Below, piece by piece: positions 57,446 to 64,000 of a stretch of DNA of 64,000 nucleotides. Both the position numbers and the translations under genes were made by a program. Below the pieces are notes generated by a model. That model ran no database searches and was not told the origin of the DNA. It saw only the letters and a list, made by a program, of their open reading frames with translations. Source of the DNA: a virus; IMG/VR virus record IMGVR_UViG_3300044846_005229, positions 62,001 to 126,000 of that record, one strand, 5' to 3'. Each line of letters opens with the position of its first letter. The stretch's first letter is position 1.

Positions 57446-57967
57446 TTAGAGATGGGTCACCCGGTTGCCAAACCCACATTTTTCCCATATCATTTGCCTC
57501 TCAGAATACCGAGTCCGAATAGCGTCCGTAAGCTCATCTAGGGAAGCAACTTGCTTGACGCCGTATCGCTCGCAAACAATGTCAACGTTACCCTTTCGGT
57601 GGAATCCTTCAGGGCAGCATACGACCAGCTTGTTGGTTTTATCGGCAGCGATTCCGAGTTCCAACAGGGAGATAGGGCTCATAGTGCCTGGTGCCAAATA
57701 CATAACGACCAGATTCGCCAGAGCCAAAGCATCAAGTTCCCACTCCACTTGTTCACGGAACTGGGGATTATCAGCGCTTTGAACCCATGTTGGGTCCCAG
57801 TTGTCGCGGCGCGGATTGTAGATGTCAATGTCAAGGTGGGCAAGGTTGCGTTCCACCTCAGCTTGCCAATTAGGAGCAGCACCCATTTCGATGGATCCAG
57901 CGAGAAAGACGCTGTAGCCCTGCCATTTTGGCGGGAGTGGTGCGGGTGGTTTGTATGTGGTTGCCAT
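57446..57967 (-). CDS. Nucleoside 2-deoxyribosyltransferase-like protein
   Basis: The ATG at 57967 (MATTYKPPAPLPPKWQ) is chosen, which gives 173 residues, normal for the family. GYSVFLAGSIEMGAAPNWQ matches the N-terminal strand-loop, IYNPRRDNWDPTW the substrate loop, and LVVMYLAPGTMSPISLLELGIAAD the segment with the catalytic Glu (SLLELG). Members exchange bases on deoxynucleosides or cleave nucleotides. It probably recycles or alters nucleotides during replication. Confidence 0.8.
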   Translation of the reverse strand: MATTYKPPAPLPPKWQGYSVFLAGSIEMGAAPNWQAEVERNLAHLDIDIYNPRRDNWDPTWVQSADNPQFREQVEWELDALALANLVVMYLAPGTMSPISLLELGIAADKTNKLVVCCPEGFHRKGNVDIVCERYGVKQVASLDELTDAIRTRYSERQMIWEKCGFGNRVTHL

Positions 57968-57974
57968 TTTTAGC

Positions 57975-58271
57975 TTAAGGGTAAATCTTGTGGAGCCATG
58001 AGACATTTAATTTAAGGGAGTTAGGGGAACTATCGCTGTCTACATAAACTTCGTACCCGTCGTTGGTAAGGTACTTGTAAAGTATTTCCTTCGCGGCTTC
58101 GCCCAAATGGGATAAAGGAATGGCAATGGAAAATTCATTTTTTTGGGCCGCTTCTCGAATCTTAGTATAGTACTCTTCCAGCAGGCTGATGACGCTAGTT
58201 AAATCACTCTCTCTGAAAGAGATATCAAAGGCACTTTGGGCGGTGATTCGGTTTGGGATTTGTAGTTGCAT
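57975..58271 (-). CDS. Hypothetical protein (98 aa)
   Basis: 98 residues, alpha/beta: RITAQSAFDISFRESDLTSVISLLEEYYTKIREAAQ, then GEAAKEILYKYLTNDGYEVYVDSD. The layout resembles small T4-type proteins with one sheet and two helices. No family recognised. Confidence 0.52.
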   Translation of the reverse strand: MQLQIPNRITAQSAFDISFRESDLTSVISLLEEYYTKIREAAQKNEFSIAIPLSHLGEAAKEILYKYLTNDGYEVYVDSDSSPNSLKLNVSWLHKIYP

Positions 58272-58332
58272 TTTGGTGTTGGGTTTTGGGTTTTTGGTTT
58301 CGGATTTGTTCCCGAGGATCAGGATGTTAAGG

Positions 58333-58965
58333 TCAGGCAGCTAGGCCATTGGCAACAAATTGCTGTGACCGCCAGTGCTTGTTGGCACGAACATGGTTGG
58401 CACGAACAAACTTAGCCACTGACCTACCAAAGTCATCGTAATGAAAAGATTCAACAAGGCGAACGACGTAGCCTTCGGTTTGATCCGGGTTTAGGGTATC
58501 GCAGAGACTGCGGATTGCGAGTTCATTCCATTTCCCACCCCAGAGAACGGGTACAGGTTTTACTCCGAGCATAGAAAAATACTCTAAAGTGTCACTCCAG
58601 GGTAGGGCAATGTTGTGGCTATCCCATATGCTAAACCCATAAAAGTATGATTTCAGATCGGTGTATTGGACGCTATGGCAAGCCCATAGGTTCTCACCAC
58701 AGATTCGCCACCCTTCAGGGATTTCGCCACGGATCGAAGCCCATAATCGCTTCACCCATGCCCTGTCCTCACCACCTTTGCTGTCTAGGCTTCTGGCATG
58801 AATATGGTTGCGGTACATGGTCGTATTCTCACCGTCCATCTTTTCGGTCACAATCACTTGGCGGCCCCTAAAATGAGCGACCGAAGGCACAACCTTATCA
58901 TCGGATGTGGCGCCTAGGGACCACGGAAGATGCAAGGTGCGGGGATATTTGGTGTGGTTTTCCAT
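58333..58965 (-). CDS. RNA ligase (Rnl2/T4-type nucleotidyltransferase family)
   Basis: 210 residues. Motif I TEKMDGENTTMY with the nucleotidyl Lys near residue 36, motif III-like YFYGFSIWD near 108, motif IV EGYVVRL near 170, motif V KFVRANH near 190. A separate C-terminal domain is lacking, as in the short RNA ligase group. It seals RNA breaks through an adenylated intermediate, for instance repair of tRNA cut by host defence. No partner kinase is obvious here. Confidence 0.85.
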   Translation of the reverse strand: MENHTKYPRTLHLPWSLGATSDDKVVPSVAHFRGRQVIVTEKMDGENTTMYRNHIHARSLDSKGGEDRAWVKRLWASIRGEIPEGWRICGENLWACHSVQYTDLKSYFYGFSIWDSHNIALPWSDTLEYFSMLGVKPVPVLWGGKWNELAIRSLCDTLNPDQTEGYVVRLVESFHYDDFGRSVAKFVRANHVRANKHWRSQQFVANGLAA

Positions 58966-59055
58966 TTTGACTTCGGTTTGTTGTCAAGGGCTTGCGTTGA
59001 TAGGGATACATAGGCATCATAGCTCCTTAAGCATTGTATAGGGCAAAAACCAAAC

Positions 59056-59760
59056 CTACATCCCCTCGGCCGTGTTTACACTAAGGTCTACACTAGGGAC
59101 AGCACCAGGGACAGCACCACTAGGAACATTAGCAGCTATCGACACAGCAAATGGCCTCGGGACATTGACACGCGGGGCAATACGTTCCCCAGTTACTGCA
59201 GCCTGTTGTGGTGCGGATGGGGTCATTGCCACGGTCGTAGGAATCGATGGCAATTGGGTAGGGGGTTGATATGGCTGATATGGCTGGTACGGTGGATACG
59301 ACCCTGATGTTGGCGCAGTTTGAGTGCCAATCGTATGCTGAGCATGTAGCGGATTAAATTCAGGTAGCGGGGCTGGAGTTGAACCTGGCGGGGAAATACT
59401 AATGATTAGCTCATTTAGACAATCAGAATATGGGGGCATTGCTCCCGTCGCCATGATGCGTTGGTTTAGGTTCTCCCGGCGGTTGTTAACCCAATCAGCA
59501 ACTAAAGCCGAAATCCGATCAGCCCAAAACTGTGCCTCTTCCTTTCCATTATCCTCGTCAATGAATGCCGCATAGATGGCCCCCCACAGGGAATCCGATC
59601 GCCTACGTTCCCTTTCTAGTTCCCCCATCAGGAATGCAACTTGTTCTTCTAGTTGGGAAATTCGGTCCTTGCTGTTTGGTTCGGTTGCCATCGCTGATGG
59701 TTTGATTGCTGAGGGTTCAGTCATTTCGGGTTGGTGGTTGGTGGTTGGTGGTTGGGCCAT
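59056..59760 (-). CDS. Coiled-coil protein with Pro/Tyr/Gln-rich tail (234 aa)
   Basis: 234 residues. Residues about 30-60 form a coiled coil (SKDRISQLEEQVAFLMGELE). Residues 60-110 are helical (WADRISALVADWVNNRRENL). Residues about 150-170 hold tandem YQPYQP repeats, and the rest is Ala/Pro/Val-rich. Disordered tail proteins of this type can drive assembly or binding. Function unknown. Confidence 0.52.
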   Translation of the reverse strand: MAQPPTTNHQPEMTEPSAIKPSAMATEPNSKDRISQLEEQVAFLMGELERERRRSDSLWGAIYAAFIDEDNGKEEAQFWADRISALVADWVNNRRENLNQRIMATGAMPPYSDCLNELIISISPPGSTPAPLPEFNPLHAQHTIGTQTAPTSGSYPPYQPYQPYQPPTQLPSIPTTVAMTPSAPQQAAVTGERIAPRVNVPRPFAVSIAANVPSGAVPGAVPSVDLSVNTAEGM

Positions 59761-59779
59761 TGATGCTTATAGACAGTAA

Positions 59780-59842
59780 TTATCGTGCTGTTTCGCCGTA
59801 GTCATCACCGTAGTCGTCGGTTTTCAGGTTGATTTCAGCCAT
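59780..59842 (-). CDS. Possible tiny ORF (20 aa)
   Basis: The ATG at 59842 overlaps the stop of the ATP-grasp gene (ATGGCTGA, 8 nt, the same overlap form used by the SPAAQAVL genes). MAEINLKTDDYGDDYGETAR, acidic, with a DDYG repeat. Too short to prove. Confidence 0.35.
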   Translation of the reverse strand: MAEINLKTDDYGDDYGETAR

Positions 59843-60614
59843 TGGCATCATCTAAAAGGCTACAAAATACGATTTGCCGCCATCTTGATACTAGCATATC
59901 TGCATATTGCTGTCGGGTAGGGGGATTAGATTGGGGGTCGTTATTTTCGTACAAACCTAATGCCCACGCATCGTTAAGTTCGACTAGACAATACCTGCCT
60001 AAATCACACCTCCACCCGATGTCCACCGTATATGCTCCTGGGGCACCATTGCCTCCCAATTCTTTCATTATGGCCTCAACCAACTCAAAATCAGGTTCGG
60101 GGCACTTCATGTTTGAATCATCGTATCGAGACCAACCCTGGACTTTACCACCACCAATGAAATCCTGAACATAGAAGCGAAACTCAGCTCCGAAAGGTAC
60201 GGCCTCGGAAATCCAAACTGGGGTGTCATTCGGTATGGAATCCGATGTCCCCATATCAAGGTGCCCCTTCACATTACCCGTGAACAACTTTATCTCAATG
60301 GGTTTGATAAAATCGGTTAGAGTCGCCTCACCATAAGTCCCCCTTCGGATAGTCCTCATTAGGAATTTGTCCAGATCACCATCGCAAATCCCATAGGAAA
60401 AATCATCAGGTAGCCGGATACCGACGTGATCACCATATGCCTTGGCAAACTCAACTGAGCCGACCGGGATATATCGGATTTTTGCTTCTTGGGGGTCTAG
60501 CTTTGTTAGTTCCTCCAATGAGCAATACCTGATAGGGTAACATGAAAAGCTGCAGGCTATTTTTTCTGTCGGTAGTGGCCCACCGGATTGAAGTAGGAAT
60601 GTTGGGTTTTTCAT
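59835..60614 (-). CDS. ATP-grasp-domain protein (259 aa)
   Basis: 259 residues. FIKPIEIKLFTGNVKG near 105, EAVPFGAEFRFYVQDFIGG near 150, YTVDIGWRCDLGRYCLVELNDAWALGLY near 205 fit the ATP-grasp DUF4343 pattern (E.R.fv, D.g, lvEvN). Members ligate carboxylates to amines or thiols using ATP. The Glu-Leu-Asn metal site (VELND) is visible. Substrate unknown. It has its own promoter. Confidence 0.72.
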   Translation of the reverse strand: MKNPTFLLQSGGPLPTEKIACSFSCYPIRYCSLEELTKLDPQEAKIRYIPVGSVEFAKAYGDHVGIRLPDDFSYGICDGDLDKFLMRTIRRGTYGEATLTDFIKPIEIKLFTGNVKGHLDMGTSDSIPNDTPVWISEAVPFGAEFRFYVQDFIGGGKVQGWSRYDDSNMKCPEPDFELVEAIMKELGGNGAPGAYTVDIGWRCDLGRYCLVELNDAWALGLYENNDPQSNPPTRQQYADMLVSRWRQIVFCSLLDDANG

Positions 60615-60640
60615 TGCGGTTTGGGGCTGGTTATAAGGTT

Positions 60641-60669
60641 ATTCTAGCAGGGTTAGTCCCGGTTGTCAA
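60641..60669 (-). promoter_or_regulatory. Sigma70-like promoter upstream of the ATP-grasp gene
   Basis: Minus strand TTGACA, 17 nt, TAGAAT; leader about 25 nt to the ATG at 60614. Confidence 0.68.
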
Positions 60670-60733
60670 TGGTGGCGGGGTCACATCGGTAATAAAATTG
60701 TGGGGCCAAGAAACTATTAGTGTACACATGGTA

Positions 60734-61012
60734 TCACCTTTTTTTACAGTTTTTTTCTGAGACTTCGAAACCAAACTCTTTAAGGAGTTTCAAAGCAGTA
60801 GTCATAGATGGCTTTCTTATGGATGGGTCTCTTTCGCTCACAACAGCGTAGAGAGTAAATTCTACGGAACTGTCATGCCTGTGGTGGGCTTCTTTAACCA
60901 GGGTCCCAATATGTGAAAGCATTGAGCCCATCTCTCCCAAGCCCGCCAAAGACCAATACTCAATACTTCCAAGTTCTCTATAAGGGTCGATGTGGTTTGA
61001 TGTGATTGCCAT
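60734..61012 (-). pseudogene. Paralogue of the 52897-53339 gene, truncated by frameshift in an A7 run
   Basis: 92 residues from ATG 61012: MAITSNHIDPYRELGSIEYW, LVKEAHHRHDSSVEFTLYAVV, LKLLKEFGFEVSEKN, then CKKR and stop. DNA alignment with the other copy shows one extra A in a seven-A run (60759-60766 region). Removing it restores SEKTVKKGDTMCTL, the same ending as the other copy. The homologous DNA continues past the current stop to about 60710, so the present stop is secondary. Confidence 0.62.
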
Positions 61013-61057
61013 GTTGTTTATAGGGATGTTGAGGCTATAGGGTGGATAATACGAACA

Positions 61058-61225
61058 TTATGCTTCAGGGTATGCCAACTCGCTATCTTCGGAAACTAAA
61101 TCCAACCAAATCGGCTTCACTTCACTAAAGAGGCTATTACTGGCTTCGATATTACCTTCCAATAGCGATAAATACGAATCCATTACCTTCTGGGAATATG
61201 CCTGCATTTTCTCTGAATGATTCAT
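61058..61225 (-). CDS. Small hypothetical protein (55 aa)
   Basis: ATG 61225 to TAA 61058. MNHSEKMQAYSQKVMDSYLS, then an acidic amphipathic end (LDLVSEDSELAYPEA). Helical. It fits the gap between two accepted genes and the codon use is like theirs. No family recognised. Confidence 0.5.
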   Translation of the reverse strand: MNHSEKMQAYSQKVMDSYLSLLEGNIEASNSLFSEVKPIWLDLVSEDSELAYPEA

Positions 61226-61275
61226 GGGGGGAGTATACTTAGCTGTAAAGAGGTTAAAAGTAATGACTTGGGTAG

Positions 61276-61470
61276 TTAATCGTCATTAAAAATTGCAAAA
61301 TCATACTGCCCTTTACCATCGATATGCGCCCTAAGCAAATCAATAACTGCCTGTAGGGACTCGGGGTTGGCATATGGCCCTGATGATCCGGGGGTTGCAT
61401 TGTACGCATCAACTAAGTCCCTACCAAGTTCAGTTAGGACGCGAGTTTGTTTTGCTTTGAAGTGTGTCAT
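61276..61470 (-). CDS. Small hypothetical protein (64 aa)
   Basis: 64 residues: KAKQTRVLTELGRDLVDAYN, PYANPESLQAVIDLLRAHIDG, acidic end. Two helices, possibly a small regulator. Upstream are short TTGCCAGT repeats (61480-61560) of unknown meaning. Confidence 0.48.
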   Translation of the reverse strand: MTHFKAKQTRVLTELGRDLVDAYNATPGSSGPYANPESLQAVIDLLRAHIDGKGQYDFAIFNDD

Positions 61471-61568
61471 TTTGCCAGTTGCTGTCGGTCATGTGTCATT
61501 TTGCCATTTGTAATTTACTAGTTGCCAGTTGCCAGTTGCTAGTTGCCCAATAACGAATTACCCGTGCG

Positions 61569-62132
61569 TCAAGCATTGGCCCTCAGCATGTTGCAAAAAA
61601 TGCGGCCCTGTTCAATGGCATCATCCAAGGCAATGTGAGTATGGCTAGATTTTGGGGGAAACCATGCCTTTGGATAATTACGTTTTGTGGATTGCCGGTA
61701 AGGTCTCTTCAAGAGAGCCATAGCATATGTCTTGCCATCTAGGGCAGAGAAGCTAAATGGGGATTCCCCTGCGAATTTAATCATATACCAATACACGAAC
61801 AGGAAGTCAAAGCCTGCAGGAAACGCAACAAATACCGGTTTGCCACTTCCTGATAGTTCCTTTACCCACTTAACATATGCCACCATGGCATCAGCCGGTT
61901 CCTGCACATTTTCCCGGCACGCCGCCCAAGCCCCAGGTTGAGACTTCCACCATTCGGCAGTTTTGGGATCTGGTTTTGCCTCTGGCAATGTTTTTAAGTT
62001 AGCACTGAATGTCCCTAACAAAACACCATCCGAACTAAAAGCAGCTGACCCCAAAGATAACATACTGTGTGGGCCCGGGATTGGCCCGTCAGTTTCAACG
62101 TCGGTACTAAAATAGATTTCGTTATTGCTCAT
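61569..62132 (-). CDS. DEDD-family 3'-5' exonuclease
   Basis: 187 residues. Exo [19 protein letters not shown] (Asp, Glu at 10 and 12), exo II near [17 protein letters not shown] (Asp in the FD), exo [19 protein letters not shown] (His and Asp). All four acidic residues and the final His are visible. The size fits a free-standing RNase T/oligoribonuclease-like enzyme for DNA or RNA turnover. Substrate preference cannot be read from sequence. Confidence 0.8.
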   Translation of the reverse strand: MSNNEIYFSTDVETDGPIPGPHSMLSLGSAAFSSDGVLLGTFSANLKTLPEAKPDPKTAEWWKSQPGAWAACRENVQEPADAMVAYVKWVKELSGSGKPVFVAFPAGFDFLFVYWYMIKFAGESPFSFSALDGKTYAMALLKRPYRQSTKRNYPKAWFPPKSSHTHIALDDAIEQGRIFCNMLRANA

Positions 62133-62262
62133 TGGTTGATGCTGATGGGTGCTTGTTGGTTTAGATTAGTGTTGGTTGGTATTGACATGCATTGGCAGGT
62201 ATTGGCAGGTATTGATAAGTATGATGGTCGTACCACAGGAAATACCAACCATCCGGCAACAA

Positions 62263-62589
62263 TTAGCGAGGCAAAATAAGGCGGGACTCTGGTTCGTCTT
62301 CGATTCGAATAGCCTCCTTGACGGTTAGATCGTTAGTCCCCTCAATCCGAGTGAATGATAAGGCATAGTTTCCTTCTTCAGCTTGAGATGCTACGGAGTA
62401 GAGACCAAGTGAGCGCATGAATAATTCATCTTGGGTCAGTCCCTCTCGTTCTGAGAGCGAATTAAAAGCTTCGGCAAAGTTAGCCGGTAAATTGATTGTG
62501 ACTTCGGTATGTTGTGGTTGCTGCGGTTGCTGTGGTTGCTGTGGTTGCTGTGGTTGCTGTAGCGCTTGTTCCGGGTTGTCAATTGTCAT
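62263..62589 (-). CDS. RHH-like protein with Pro-Gln repeat (108 aa)
   Basis: 108 residues. The N-terminus contains five PQQ units, encoded by a GGTTGCTGT-type tandem repeat at about 62512-62560. TEVTINLPANFAEAFNSLSEREGLTQDELFMRSLGLY has the RHH layout (strand, helix, helix), as in the CopG-like gene 55731-55940. A DNA-binding regulator is likely. It overlaps the next gene by ATGA. Confidence 0.6.
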   Translation of the reverse strand: MTIDNPEQALQQPQQPQQPQQPQQPQHTEVTINLPANFAEAFNSLSEREGLTQDELFMRSLGLYSVASQAEEGNYALSFTRIEGTNDLTVKEAIRIEDEPESRLILPR

Positions 62590-62903
62590 TTGCTATTTGC
62601 GATTTGCGAATGGGTGTTGTTGTTGCCTAGGGTTGTTGTTGCCCAGGGTTGTTGTTGCCCAGGTAGACTACGGGTCGTAAAATAAAGGCAGGATGGCAAA
62701 CTTATGTCCGTTGATGACAGTGCATATCGAAGTTCGCATTCCAGTTTGTTAGCTTTCTCCTTGACCCATGCGTAATAGTCATCTGGTGTGGGTGCTCTAT
62801 CTTCATTGTCCTCCCAATAGCTTAGGAAATCATCAGTTGACCATGTGAAGTTTACTGATGTAAAGAGTTCCTGTACTTTGAATTCTGGCGTGCGACCATT
62901 CAT
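62586..62903 (-). CDS. Hypothetical protein (105 aa)
   Basis: The ATG at 62903 (MNGRTPEFKVQELFTSV) overlaps the preceding stop. WSTDDFLSYWEDNEDRAPTPDDYYAWVKEKA is acidic and aromatic. The C-terminal 30 residues derive from a CCTAGGGTTGTTGTTGCC-type repeat at 62620-62660 and look unconstrained. No family recognised. Confidence 0.5.
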   Translation of the reverse strand: MNGRTPEFKVQELFTSVNFTWSTDDFLSYWEDNEDRAPTPDDYYAWVKEKANKLECELRYALSSTDISLPSCLYFTTRSLPGQQQPWATTTLGNNNTHSQIANSK

Positions 62904-63301
62904 TTCAGGCACGCAATGTCACGAAACGTTTTAGGTCCTGCTTTGGTATCCCTGGCGTTGGCTATTGCTTCGGTCTTAGTTACCGCTGACTCCACGGCTT
63001 TTGAGATTGACTGCGTTAAAATGGCGGTTAGTTCTGCGGGAGTCAAAGCTGTCGAGCCGGAAAATATGATGGCAGGTTCAATAACAACCGGTGCGGCAAC
63101 AACCGGGCTACCCGATGCAGCCCTCATTGCGCGGATAGCATCGAGAGCAGTATTATGATCGGTGGCACCTAGGCACTCCAAAAGTTCACCATAGTTCGTC
63201 TGAATTTCCTCAGCCGCATAGCATATACTGCGAACCCACCCCATTAAGTCAAAGTTTGCATCCTCAATACGCTGAAGAATCGAATCAAAATTAATGGTCA
63301 T
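62900..63301 (-). CDS. Hypothetical protein (133 aa)
   Basis: 133 residues. The start lies at the end of an A12 tract; no ribosome binding site is visible, but a 10-codon upstream frame (MTMTFSKKKK) overlaps it by ATGA. Content: helical N-terminus with Cys (RSICYAAEEIQTNYGELLECLG), an Ala/Val/Pro hinge and a helix LTPAELTAILTQSISKAVESAVTK. No family recognised. Confidence 0.52.
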   Translation of the reverse strand: MTINFDSILQRIEDANFDLMGWVRSICYAAEEIQTNYGELLECLGATDHNTALDAIRAMRAASGSPVVAAPVVIEPAIIFSGSTALTPAELTAILTQSISKAVESAVTKTEAIANARDTKAGPKTFRDIACLK

Positions 63302-63357
63302 TTTTTTTTTTTGAGAAAGTCATTGTCATTACCATTGTAACTACACCTGCCACAAAG

Positions 63358-63912
63358 TCAAGGTTCGGTTTCCACCCGGCAAACAATCAGTCGCTTGCCT
63401 CTAACTGCGATGATAGATGCCCGATCTGATTTTACCAGGTCCCTAAACCATTCTTTGACTTTTGCGGTTGGTAGCTGATGAGTTTTCGCGAACGTGGTTG
63501 CATTTACCCGGTGCGGTAACCCGAAGATACCTTCAAACATAGCAGGCAAACCTTTTGCATTGACTCTAAATAGATCCTCAGGTTGCCGTATGCCTAGTAC
63601 TGAGTTATAATATCGGATGGTGCTTGGTTTTAGGTTGGGGTTCTTTAAACCTAGTCTAGCCCGGATGAGTTCAGGATATGTCGCCACTTTGGTTCTACGT
63701 GGCCCTGGCCTAAACATTCCTCCACCACGATGGAATCTAACCACATATTCATTTTCAACCAACCAATTTAATGCGCTAGGCGTATACCCCTTGAATTTAC
63801 CAATTTGATTGGCATTCAGGGTAGAGTCTGCCAGCGGTGATCTAACCCATTCGAGTAATAGCGCTAGGGGGGCTAAGGGGGCCTCTGTTATTTTTGGGCC
63901 GTCCTGCCCCAT
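63358..63912 (-). CDS. Hypothetical DNA-binding-like basic protein (184 aa)
   Basis: 184 residues, net basic. Two HTH-like segments: TLNANQIGKFKGYTPSALNWLVENEYV (about 35-60) and NATTFAKTHQLPTAKVKEWF (about 138-158), with RPGPRRTKVATYPELIRARLGL between. It may be a transcriptional regulator, perhaps of the accessory operon it heads. No exact family recognised. Confidence 0.55.
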   Translation of the reverse strand: MGQDGPKITEAPLAPLALLLEWVRSPLADSTLNANQIGKFKGYTPSALNWLVENEYVVRFHRGGGMFRPGPRRTKVATYPELIRARLGLKNPNLKPSTIRYYNSVLGIRQPEDLFRVNAKGLPAMFEGIFGLPHRVNATTFAKTHQLPTAKVKEWFRDLVKSDRASIIAVRGKRLIVCRVETEP

Positions 63913-64000
63913 GCTGCTTGTTAGCCGTGCAATTAGGGTTTACCCTGCACCCTGCTTCGGGGTTGCCGTCGGGATTGATCACCGCTGGTTAGGATTCTCA
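63913..64000. other. Right edge, no gene seen
   Basis: 88 bases. I see no convincing frame, promoter or hairpin; GCACCCTGCTTCGGGGTTG forms at best a weak stem. Confidence 0.5.

Noticed and set aside
61480-62250. TTGCCAGT and GGTATTGGCA short direct repeats in leaders
   Set aside because: Too short and irregular to call an iteron or attachment site; they look like replication slippage in spacers.
62512-62560. GGTTGCTGT tandem repeat as a regulatory repeat
   Set aside because: It lies in frame within a gene and encodes the Pro-Gln repeat.

Overview
The window looks like part of the genome of a large tailed phage with a contractile tail (a myovirus) whose host is probably a cyanobacterium. Every convincing gene lies on the minus strand, so transcription runs from high to low coordinates. 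The virion genes give the phage identity: Mu-type portal, protease/scaffold fusion, MuF protein, major capsid protein, two tail-tube-like proteins, giant sheath, gp25, baseplate J/gp6 and an OB-fold spike. The cyanobacterial assignment is inference. It rests on a DUF1517-type protein, a family I know from cyanobacteria and plastids, and on several small accessory families I associate with cyanophages.

Layout. Positions 1-29200 hold the virion module. 29239-39000 holds replication and nucleotide functions: a family A DNA polymerase strongly like mitochondrial polymerase gamma, a type II topoisomerase A subunit, a P-loop ATPase, a free-standing HNH endonuclease and a metallophosphoesterase. 38700-41000 holds membrane or secreted proteins. 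41600-64000 is a dense accessory region of short overlapping genes. It includes a tyrosyl-tRNA synthetase, a Panacea-domain protein, a ppGpp-hydrolase-like HD protein, a deoxyribosyltransferase-like protein, an RNA ligase, an ATP-grasp protein and a DEDD exonuclease, with many small hypothetical genes linked by ATGA overlaps. No stretch longer than 300 bases lacks a gene.

The outstanding feature is the major capsid gene at 10070-15850. It is broken into 14 exons by 13 related group I introns. Each intron shows the conserved P, Q, R and S core elements, and in most I can pair the 5' splice site with an internal guide. Joining the exons at U|intron...G| boundaries gives one uninterrupted 375-residue capsid protein, although about 80 percent of the locus is intron. 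Three exons are only 5, 8 and 10 nucleotides long. Two introns carry HNH endonuclease genes in the P8 loop with a sigma70-like promoter in the P6 loop. The other introns reuse a small set of interchangeable peripheral loops. The phage also encodes a tyrosyl-tRNA synthetase, the protein family recruited as a group I splicing factor in fungal mitochondria.

Other points of note are a textbook -1 frameshift site (C CCA AAA) in the tail assembly chaperone, three tandem tiny membrane proteins, predicted leaderless promoters, palindromes inside two promoters, and a cluster of broken genes between 44 and 61 kb, three of them at homopolymer runs.
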